A DNA stretch of 64,000 nt from Oryzias latipes (Eukaryota > Chordata > Actinopteri > Beloniformes > Adrianichthyidae). Below are positions 11,031-21,200 of this stretch, piece by piece. Every line of letters starts with the position of its first letter. The first letter of the stretch is position 1. The stretch is from the NCBI RefSeq assembly GCF_002234675.1, contig NC_019866.2:2768142-2832141 (forward strand), written 5' to 3'. The translations under genes and the position numbers were made by a program. The notes below the pieces were generated by a model that ran no database searches, was not told the origin of the DNA, and worked only from the letters and a program-made list of their open reading frames with translations.

Positions 11031-14000
11031 AGGGAGGGTTTCTCTTCATCTTCTTTGAGGGCTGTTAATGTGATAGTGGATTTGGTAGAATGAAAGATGA
11101 ATTTAGAAGGCATGAGCTTCTAAAAGCTGGGATTGTAGGTGAAGACATATACAGTGGTCCCTCACTTTATGATGCTTTGGAAATTTGTGTTGATCACACA
11201 TTAGTTAAAATGCACTTGTTCCCGAGTGAGAGAGTTTGTTGGCCAGCCGTACAACCCAAGGTTTCTTTTTTGGGGGGGAAGAGTGGGCCATGTTTGACAA
11301 CAAAACCTTGGATATCTTTACCCTTACTAGACTCTGCAAGAGGTGATGGAAGCTTTCATTTGGTTTTTGTGGATTTGAATCACCATTTGTACTTTGGGAT
11401 GTCCTGATGTTGAAGAAATATGGCAAAGCTGCCCAACCTTCATCTTCAAGATCTACCACCCTGCCAGTTTTCCAGCTCTCCTCTTTCTGCTGCTGACTAT
11501 CTGGATCAGGTCTTTGGTCACTCAAAATGAGACATTCAAGTCAGCTGATCAGCAGGAAGTAGTGCAGAGAACTGTTCTCTTGGATTTATAGAAGTGTTAA
11601 GGTTTTTCAAAGTAAAAAAAAAGAAAAATCACCACTGCTGGTCCAGGTGGAATTCTCTTTTGAATCAAGAATAAGTCTGTCCACCAAATGGATGAGCTCA
11701 GTATTCTGAAGTTACAGAGTGAGGATAGGATGCAGCTTCAGTTTGATGGATGGATGGAGGCTTTCTATGCATCTTTGCGAGTTTTAAACACTCTGATGTT
11801 GGGAGAAGAGAACTGTTGAGCTGTTTAAGGAAGCAGCCCAACTTGCTCGTGAGTTGCCATGGACACCCAGACAACGATGGAAAGATCACGTTTCTTTCCT
11901 GATGTGGTAACTAGTCTTTATCTTTATGATTAAAGATAAAAAATGTCTTAAACTTTATACTTAGGTTCTCCACCACAAAAATATGGAGTTTTTTTGTTTT
12001 ATTTATGTATTTATTTCTATTTCTATTGAAGTTCTGCTGCTTGTTGGTTAGCTAATGTCCGCCTTGGATTGGTACCTCAGGCAGAAAGCCTAAATCCTGG
12101 TGTACTCTAGTGGTCACCAGTTTCTTTGGAAACACATCTTCCCTGTTTTTGTTGGTTTAGGATATTAGGTTTGTGGGAGTGTCTTTTAAGTCACTTTTAT
12201 TTTGAGTCAAGGTAAGGTAACACATTTTGAGGGTGTGATTTTTTTTTCCTTGCTCTCCTTCAGCCAGAACCTTATTGCTTAACAATTTGCTGTTATTGAT
12301 TTGACTGTTGACACATTGATATTATTTTTGAGACCTTATTTTTCCTTAATCAGGACTTGACATAATTGGGGGCTTGTCCGGGATTGTTTGCTTTGGCTTT
12401 TTTGGCAGTTTTTGTACTTAGCTTTACTTTTTACTTCTTTTTTTAAATTTCAACTGCTACACCACATTAGACTTTTGGCTGACATAAAATTTCAGTCTGA
12501 TTCATAAAACACAAGCATGTTTTCCCACCACTTCATAAACAGGAAACAACGTGTCTTTCTCTGCTGAGGCCCTACCGAGATGGCTGGCACGGCAAAAACC
12601 TCTCACGGTATGGTAAATCTGGGCTGCAACTTTCACTTCCGTCCGTGTTCAGACTCTAGTTTAAAAGCATAAACATAAGGGGAAAAAAACAGTTGTAAAA
12701 AGAACATGACAAGAGCCTGAATCCTCCCAAAACTTGAAACTGAGTGGGAATTTCTTCTTCTCCCTAATGAGAGGCCTGCACTGCTTCTTCCCTGCCTGCA
12801 TCTTTCTGGCTCAACAACTTGGAGGCAGATAGCAGATGGTTTCTTTCTTCTGCTGGCGTGAAGCCTAAACACACTCTGAGGCAGAAAGAGGGGGAGGCAC
12901 TCAGCTGCAGGGGAGGTTGTCAGCATTTAACAAGGCGGTCCTCGTTGGAGAGGACGATTTTCATGTAGGACTGCTTCAGAGAGGAAAACCCAGCATTCGA
13001 ACAGCCGGTTTGGAAAAAAAAAACGAAAAGAAATGTCTGCCAAGTTTGACAGTCAGTCAGTTGTCGTCAATTTACTTTTAATTATTGCTTTTCGTCCCCT
13101 CATAAATATCTTGGATAAATATTCTTCACTCTTTGAAAACTTACTGTTAACAAATATTGTACTTTGATAGATTTTTCTTGAGGTTTTCACCCTTTTTGTC
13201 TAATTTCTACTGTAAATGTTGATGTTTTTACATCAACCGCCTATGATCACATTGTGTTTTCATGCAGCAGAATGGTTATTCTTGCTCAGTTTTGAAAAAT
13301 TATTGATTCAATTTATCTTAAATTAGTAAATGTATCATCCATTCTGCAAATCCATGAACTGATTTGATTTCTTTTAAAGCATTTATTTTGTATTTATATG
13401 GCCAGATCAAACAAATTCTGTCACTTTTCTACAAGGATTTATAACTCTGTGATGTAATAGTTCAGAATAATCAAATTAAGGGTTTGATAATGATACTCGG
13501 TCTTACGGCCTAACTATGATCAATATGAGTATGATCAGCAATGGGTTTACGGAAGTTTATGTGCAGTCAAACAACGACTGGCTCGTGTAACAGGAAACCT
13601 TGATCGAGGGAAGAAAAACCTATCTGAGTGAAAATGAAATTAACTTTCCTTTCATTGTCCTCGATACAAAGGACATTTCTCATTCCAGACAGGAAAACGT
13701 AAGAAACCTTTGGGGTTTGTGTGTATGAAATGATACAAAAGAACAAAAATACACAGCTACATACTTCTGTTTTTGTTTATTCAATTTGTTTAGCCATAAG
13801 CTAGACATGATAAATAGGATTAAACAGGATCGTAAAGCAAAAAGTTTCCATGTAACCTTTTAACATAATTCATGTTTTGATGATGATAACTGTTGGGATT
13901 TGTTTTAAAATATACAAAACAAAAGATGATAAGGACGGCTAAAAATATATTTCTATAAATAAAAATAAATATATTTATAGATGAAGTGTGTATATTAGTG

Positions 14001-14760
14001 TTAAACAATATATTCTGCTGATGAAAACAAGAAAATGTTCTTTGTTTGTTGTTTTGATGCTGTCCTATAATTATTGTTTGGTGGTGTAAATAAAGTAGAA
14101 CAGCAAAGGTCAGAGCTGCACTCTTTTATGCTAATCTATGCTAAGATGAGCTGCTCTGGCTTCTCTGGGCATTCAGGTCAGATTCAGCCTGAAAGAACAT
14201 TTTCATCCCAAAGCAGACGTTTCCTTCTCTCCTCCTTACTAAGACTTAAACATACTGGTAAATGGAAAATCCATCAACACTTCTCTGGTCAGCCAACAGG
14301 ACTGGGATTCCTTGGTGTTCCTGCAGCAGATCGACGGCGGTCCAGTGTCCCGTGTCATTTGGCCTTGAGGGTCGCACTCAGCTGAGCTCGCAAGTTAGTT
14401 TACCTTCAGCTGTAGATGCGCTGCTGTGACACGCAACGAGCAGACAGCTCATGAATCACTAACATTCAAGAGCCATTATAGGGCCTGGAGGGGGTCGCTG
14501 GTGCAGGATCGGGGTCAGGGATGTGGATCCTCTATAGGCTGTTGTGTGGATGCAAACAGGAAGGACAACCCTGAAGGGTTTGTACCACCAAACATCTGAT
14601 AATTAACGTATTATTATCCCTTAATTGATGATCTAATTGGAGTTAAATGATAATCAGATTACTTTTCTTCCCCAGAATTACATATTTGCCTTTGTGTATC
14701 AGGTTTCTTTCATCTGCACAAAACAAAGTGCAGTAAACAAAGCCGTCTGCAAAAGCATCT
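11031..14760. other. No gene seen; intergenic
   Basis: I find no supported exon. The open frame at 11,090-11,407 has no recognisable motif. AT-rich blocks lie at 13,080-14,050. Distal GAS7 SH3 or WW exons, if this fish has them, are not visible here. Confidence 0.5.
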
Positions 14761-14767
14761 GTCAAAG

Positions 14768-15275
14768 ATGGCGGGACAACCCAAAACCAGCAGCACGGGT
14801 CAACCTGTACGGGCGCATGAGAGTAAGGCTTAGATACTTTTATGGTCATTTGACCTGAATGATTGTGTCCATTTTGTCCTTCAAGTGTCATCACTATCAT
14901 GGATGAATATGACATCATTAAACTGTAGTCATTCTAAAATGTATGAATGTTTGTTGAAGCGGCTTTTCTAGTCTATTTCTTGTATTTTTCCTGGTTTGGT
15001 GACGTGTTCATGGGACGAATGATCAAAGTGAGACTGTTGCTTTAATTTGTAACATGTGCTGAATTGTTTGTGTCCTTCCAGCCAGAACATCCAACACAAA
15101 GAGCCGTCAAATCGAGAGCTTTGCCGCTTTGGTAAGGAAACCCGCCTCACAACAACCGGGGAGCCGAAATATACGATGAATTCGTGTTCAGCTTTAATGT
15201 TAGTCAGCAATATTTACAAACCACTGAAAAAACGACAAATCTGATATGTTCTTGTTTCAGCCCTTCAGTGAATGA
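14768..15275 (+). other. Speculative three-exon micro-ORF (39 codons)
   Basis: Exon-like blocks 14,768-14,822 (ATG in the strong context AAAGATGGCG), 15,082-15,131 and 15,261-15,275 join through GTAAGG...CCAG and GTAAGG...TTTCAG boundaries. Phases agree (1, then 0) and the frame ends at TGA 15,273-15,275. The product would begin MAGQPKTSSTGQPVRAHE and end ESFAALPFSE, a small hydrophilic peptide I do not recognise. Matching splice sites can arise by chance in 500 bp, so this is only a candidate. It could also be an unrecognised upstream exon set of another gene. Confidence 0.2.
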
Positions 15276-15469
15276 GGTATGTTTGTCAGTTCAGGCTCTG
15301 AAACACGTTGCTATGGCAGCAACGTACAATAGAAGAACGATACCACTACAATTTAAATTGGCTGCAAATCCACTAAATTTGAACAGACAAGACATGAGCA
15401 AGGCCTCTGCTGGCACCAAATTGGTAGCGCCACCTTCAGGACAAGTGTGGTATCACACCTAATGTTGCA

Positions 15470-16060
15470 TTCACACCAGACGTAATATTGCTCGTAATAT
15501 TATCGTCTTTTGACCTGCGTCAAATTTACTGCTCGACGCCTTGGTGCCTTGACGCCCCGGCTGCGAAGCAACCGCTAACATTTTACTGGACTTCATTTGT
15601 TGCCGCATCATGGAGAACATGGATGATGTTGAGCGAGTAACTTTGGTTTATGTGTTTTGGAGAGCTCTACAGAGGTGTCGCCGTGTCTGGGTTCACCAGA
15701 TCTCTCCCGTTCTACTTCACTTCTGCAGCTGCTCTCCTCTCTCGCCAACCGCCAGCGGGCCAGCTTAGCGAGCGCCGCTGCCCAAAGTCTGACTGCCGGA
15801 ACCTTGGCAGACTGGCAGTCGTACACTTGGTAGACTGTTGGGCGAAGGCGGGTACACCCTGGACAGGTCACCAACCTGTCACAGCGCCCAGGGACCTGGA
15901 GCTAGCTCCCAATTCTGGGACGGACCTTGGGTGCCTTTGTAGTGGGCTAGATCGCTGGCAATCTGTCCAGGGTGGATCCCGCCTTCCCGCCAACAGTAAC
16001 CAGAATAGCTTCCGGCAATCACGCGGCCCCAGCCGGTTAAGAAAATGGATGGAAGTTCAG
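15470..16060 (+). repeat. Composite retroelement-like repeat
   Basis: The stretch ACACCCTGGACAGGTCACCA followed by AACCTGTCACAG, and the end GGTTAAGAAAATGGATGGA near 16,036-16,054, match the style of teleost LINE/SINE 3' ends. These commonly finish in GGATGG repeats. Open frames in it are on both strands and show no protein family. Boundaries are approximate. Confidence 0.45.
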
Positions 16061-16329
16061 GATGAAAATCCTCACATCGACCAGCTATATTGGGTTTATT
16101 TTTCCACCCTTTGATCCGGTCACTTAAAACGTCACATGCCCAAAGCTGAGTTCCTGATTGGTTGACGTGCAACGGGACCTCGGATCTTTACATTGACTTA
16201 ACATTGAAACTTGACACCCCTGACATGAGAATTGAGTCCGCTTTAAAAGCAGCATAAGAATTTCTTTTCCATGACTAGTGCTTTAGTTGTCTCAGTTAAG
16301 AGGCGTTTAGGTAGGACATAGAAGACCTT

Positions 16330-16830
16330 CAGCGTTTTCTCAGTGAACTCGTTCACAGGCTCACAAAACTCAGATAACTGGAAGTTATTCGAGTTATTAG
16401 GCAGGATTATTCAATGTTTCTATAGCAACCACTTTCACCAATCAAAAGTGAGCTTGTTGGACACCTGAAAGCTGGCCTCACGAAATCTGTCAAACGTTAT
16501 GAACGTTGGACGTGGGGGCCAGCAGGCTCCACCTACTCTTATTGAGGTTTCTGATTGGACAGTTTGTGACTAGAATAGCTTCCGAAACCACAAAAAAAAA
16601 ACATCATGAAAAAGATTAGGATTACCAAGAACATGTAAAAAAAATAATAATAAAGGTATCAGAGCAAGACTGGTTCTTCTGACCAATAGAATGACTGAAG
16701 AACAGTTGTTTATTTCTCTATTGAAGTTCATGGGATGTTGGCCTCTTGGAACCAGCATGCACTTCCTGTTTGGAATTCCAGGGGGGCGGGGTCACTCAGT
16801 CCAGTTCTCACAGACAGTGAGTGGGTGCAA
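16330..16830 (+). repeat. GGGGGCCAGCAGGCTCCACC interspersed repeat, copy 1
   Basis: Shares GGGGGCCAGCAGGCTCCACC, TATTGAGG, CTGATTGG and CACGAAATCTGTCAA with copies at 47,890-48,310 (same strand) and 19,970-20,570 (reverse). It also shares the segments CCAATCA..AGTGAGCTTGTTGGA and CACTTCCTGTTTGGAA. The three copies are around 400-600 bp. No autonomous coding sequence is seen. Confidence 0.75.
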
Positions 16831-16873
16831 ACTAATTTGTTTGCAAAAATAGAGAACAGGCTTCTGTCATGGA

Positions 16874-16942
16874 GGCCAGTTAGCTCAGCAGGTCAGAGTG
16901 TGGTGTAATAACGCCAAGGTCACGGGTTTTCCAGGAGGACCA
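16874..16942 (+). pseudogene. tRNA-Ile(AAU)-like relic
   Basis: GGCCAGTTAGCTCAGCAGGT gives an acceptor arm and D arm with an A-box. GTGGTGTAATAACGCC keeps the AAU anticodon region of tRNA-Ile but lacks one base of the stem-loop. The T-arm GGGTTTTCC departs from the B-box GGGTTCGANNC. It ends GGACCA. I judge it a decayed tRNA gene or SINE head rather than a working tRNA. Confidence 0.7.
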
Positions 16943-17160
16943 AGCCTTGAAAGTTGTTGATTCGCTGTGATTCCTCGCTGCCAAACGGGTTTTGGTCTCA
17001 GAGAAGGCAGGCCAGCTCCTGCTGCTCCATGATCCCGGGCCAACGTGGATCTCATCCAACCCATGTGACTCGCTACGAGTCAGACGAGGCCGAGCAAGAG
17101 TCAGGATCACAGGGAAGGGGCTCTAGACTAGCATTTGGACTAAATGGACCGCTAAGATCT

Positions 17161-17186
17161 GGGGGGGGGGGGGGGGGGGGGGGGGG
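17161..17186 (+). repeat. Poly-G run of 26
   Basis: Uninterrupted G on the plus strand about 0.7 kb upstream of the GAS7 first coding exon. The printed length may be imprecise because homopolymers are error-prone. It is matched by a poly-C run at 18,209. Confidence 0.9.
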
Positions 17187-17749
17187 TCAGAACGTCCACA
17201 GTCGCTCTGGGGGTTGCCAGCTCGCGGTGGTGGGAGTTGCTCGTCGCCATGTTTTGCTCAGCAAAGGTGAGAACCGGTTCGTGCTCAGGCTGCGATGCGA
17301 GCGACACAGGTATAAAACACTCGGAGACCGTTGCTGCATTCATGGGGTGGGGGGGGGGTTGTTTATTGCGCAGAACTGTGAGCCCCACCTCCTTAGTTAT
17401 AGCGCCCACTTCAAGTTATTTTCTTAATCTGTTTCGGATTTTTGCACCAACAGTTACGCCACTGCTGCCCCCTCCCTCATTCTCTGGCTGTGAGGGAGGT
17501 GTGGCAAACCTTGTGTAACCCCCCCTTTGCTTCTTTTTCAATTTGAAAGTTGTTTTTTGCAAGCAAAACTGTAAGGATCTTCCTCTGTTGGGGGGTGGGG
17601 GGTGCTGTGGTCTTTCTCTCTTTGGGGGAGGATCGAGATATGGTAAGGAGGGGGGGGGGCATTCCTCGCAGCCCCCAACCCTTAAACTAGTGTGACAGCA
17701 GTCTTACCAGAGGCTAGACTTCCTCACAGCTGCCGCCAAATTCCCTCTG

Positions 17750-17783
17750 CATCATCATCATCATCGGCATCATCATCATCATC
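17750..17783 (+). repeat. CAT trinucleotide repeat
   Basis: CATCATCATCATCATCGGCA followed by more CAT units. It lies about 100 bp upstream of the GAS7 start codon, probably in its 5' UTR or proximal promoter. Confidence 0.85.
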
Positions 17784-17883
17784 CCTCCCCCTCCTCCTCT
17801 GCGCTCCCTCCGCAGACGGGAGGCAGCCTCGCTGTGTGGAGGGGCGGAGAGAGAGCGGCTCTCCCAGATTAGAGGTGCGAGGG

Positions 17884-18205
17884 ATGATGATGGAGGCCAG
17901 CTTCGACACTGAGGAGAGCTTTGACGACCCCTCCTGTCTCGCCTCGCAGCCCCCCGGCTCCGTGTCGCCGGCCAAGAGGCAGATCAAGGAGGTCAAGGAG
18001 ACCAAAGCCACCGTGAGTATCCTGAAGCTCGCCTCTTTATCCTGTCAGTGGTTTTCTCCATCTGTTGATCTGAAGCCGTGACACCTTTTTATTTGGGGGG
18101 GGGGGCATATTTAATACTGAAGAGTCAGGGGTGTGAAGTGAGGAGCTCCTGTTCTAGAGATTGATTGATGTCAGAGTCTGTCTGTCATCCACTGCTTTCA
18201 CCAGC

Positions 18206-18238
<33 letters not shown>

Positions 18239-21200
18239 GGGACTTTACGTTCAATCATTGGCGGGGTTGGGGGGGCACCTCACTGAAGAGGTTCAAAATG
18301 TTTCTGCAGCATGAAGCTTCATTTACGACAACGGGCTTCTCCTCAGGTTGGCAACACTGTGATGCTCCGATGCTCCATGATAATTGATGCATGTGTGTGT
18401 GTGTGTGGGGGGGGGGCGTGGGGTAGGGGGGATCTGGGAAACTGACCCTCAGCAACCGCAGGAGCCATCAGTCTGGCTATTGTGAAAACCAGCATGAGAT
18501 GCAGTAAGTCCGGTTTCCATGGTGACAAAGGCTGATCCACGGGTGTTGAAATGGAAAACATTTGTGTGTGGGGGGTGGGGGGTATTGAGTTCAGGTATTT
18601 CCTGGACAGCGGTCCTCTGAGGTCGGTCTGTGCGGTTCTTGGACCCACAGAGGAATGTTTCTGGACGCAGAGAAGTTTGGTTTCGGTGGAGGACCAGGTG
18701 AAAGCATCCGGACTGCTGACGCCAGCCCCCGCCCCCCCTCCAAGGTAGCTTGGTGTTTGGCCTGCTGTACCTCGCACTACACAGCCCCTCCACTGTTGTC
18801 ATGGAGACACATATCCATGACTGTTGGCAAAATGGACGCAGGATGCTGAGCGTCAGGAAGAAGCAGATGTTCAACCTTCTTTTCAGCTTCAGCATCACCC
18901 AATCTGAGCGAGAACTCGCAACCTGACTTGTTGCGTCGAGTCATCAGCTTTGTCGGAAAAGACAATTATGAGGTTTTTTGTGTGCATATATGTGTGTGTG
19001 TGTGGGGGGGGGGGTCTTTTTCCTTACCTCCAAAGCAATTTGTCGCTTAGCAACAGTGGCAGTCTTCCCAAAGACCCGTCTGCCGAAACGTGCAGCTGAA
19101 AAAAAGCTGTTTGTTCAAATGTCGAGCCTCGATGTCTAACATCTCTGCAGGCTTGTTTGTTCTGCTGCGGCATTCAAAAACACACAAACAAAAGAAAAGC
19201 TAAGAAATGTTTATGATTACGCTGCTTTTCTGGAGCCGGACCTTCAAAGCGTCCGCAGGATCGAGAGTCTGACATCTCGACTCCCAGCTCCCTGAGAGAC
19301 AGATTCATTACACGCTGCGTCACAAAGTTAATCTATTTATATTTAACACCTGACCCTGAAACACCTGAGTTGGCAGCCACAAAAGGAGGTGTACGTTCTC
19401 CAGGCAAGCTGGGATGAAAGGTCTCATTCTGAGCGAGGCTCTGAGAGGCAGTGACAGATTTGGAGCCGGTGTGATGGAAAACCCGGTGCCCGTGACGATC
19501 AGTGTGATCTCTGAGGCAGAAAATGAACCAAATGACTGCGGGGAGTAAATCAGAGCGCCGCTTCTTCCCGTGACGACTTGCTGCTGTTTTACCCTCTCTG
19601 TTGGAAGATGTTTAAGTCATCTGTTTGGAGGATGACTCCCACCAGGGTCAGATGAAGAGCTGCTGAGACAAAGTGACAAATAAAACAGTCATGATGATCC
19701 CACGCATCACTGCAGGTAACTCTGCGAAACTCATGAAGCTGTTAAATAATCTGATAACATCCAGCACGAGCTCCTTCATTTAAGAACAGATGAAGCAGCA
19801 GATCAGCTCAGCTTCAGGCTGTGAGAAGCTGCTTTAGTCCTTAAAAGCTGAGCCCAGTGATGCTCTAAACGCTGACGTTACCCACTGAGAAAATTGAGCT
19901 CAAAATGGGACTGAACACCGGCCAGAGTTTGCACCGCCCACCTCAACCACATTCCAAAATGGTAATTGGGTAGGAAAAGTTCATGTTTGACATACGTATG
20001 TCAGGTTCACCCCATTGACTGTAGATAAGAACTGGACTGAGCGCCCCCTCCCCCGTGAAATTCCAAACAGGAAGTGGCTCCCAGAATCCAAAATCTTATA
20101 GACTTGTATAGAGAAATAAACAATTTTTGCTGTGATATTTTTAACATCTTCTTGATAATCCTATTTTTTTTCATGGTATTTTTTTTCCTGTAGTTTAAGT
20201 TATAAACTGACCAATCAGATGCCTCAATAAAAGTAGGTGGAGTCTGCTGGACCCCAAAATTTATACCGTTTGACAGATTTTGTGTAGCCCACTTTCTAGT
20301 TCTAGGGGTGTGGTTTGCCAAAATGCTCACTCCTGATTGGAGATTTGGTTGGCATACAAAACGATGACTCGGACCAATCACTGCATACCGATGGTTTCTG
20401 GTTCCAACGTGGCGGCATCTGTATCGTGAAAAATGGGGACTGATTTGACTTTCTTTGTTTGGAGCCAAAAGTGATCCTTTTTCTAACGATAACGTCACAC
20501 TCACTCAGTCCTGTTCTCATTGATAGTCAATGGTTCACCCAAAGGTCAATCAACGTGACACGCCCCCTAAATCAATGAAAAATTGAATAATTTACCTTTC
20601 CACAGCCCTCATGACAATGATATAATGTATACATTATTTATCAGCTGACCCCAAAAACCTAAAAGAACTGACTAAAATGGTACAACTCACGTGGTGAAGG
20701 TTTATCTCAGTGTTTTTCAACCTTTTCTGAGCCACGGCACACTTTAACCTTAAAAAAAATCCCGCGGCACACCAGCATCCAAGAATAAAAAAAAAAGGAG
20801 AAACTCATAGTCTGTATTGATCTACAGCCCCTCCCTCCACAATCTCACATGCATTTTTGAGATAATTGTTGCAGAAAAAGCTGGAAACTGCAGCTGTTTT
20901 TTCTAAAAGATGCAATAAAAGTTAAGTTAGAAGATTTAAAAACAGTTTGTGTGTTCGTTAGTTTCAAGACGTTTAACAACAGATCTCCTTTTGCGCTGTC
21001 ACTCTCACAACCCAATGCATCATGGGAAATGTAGTGCATAAAACGGCCGAAGATCGGTTTTCGGAGCTTCATTGTTTTGTTCACTTGTTCCACGGTCTGA
21101 TACCGGATTCTGTGGAAAGCTACACCGCTAAAGACGAGCTTTAGCTGCTATTTCTGTTAGAACTGAGCGACTTTACGAGCTAAATCGGGACAAGGAAGTG

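Noticed and set aside
11090-11407. 105-codon plus-strand open frame
   Set aside because: No motif that I recognise; an antisense open frame of the same size overlaps it; no exon structure.
15650-16114. 154-codon plus-strand open frame in GC-richer DNA
   Set aside because: It overlaps repeat-like sequence ending in AAGAAAATGGATGGA, and the composition reflects the repeat rather than a protein.
16954-17427. 157-codon plus-strand open frame
   Set aside because: It reads through the poly-G run as polyglycine. This is low complexity and upstream of GAS7.
20007-20504. 165-codon minus-strand open frame, among the longest single frames
   Set aside because: It lies wholly within the dispersed repeat shared with 16.3 and 47.9 kb; the other copies do not keep the frame.
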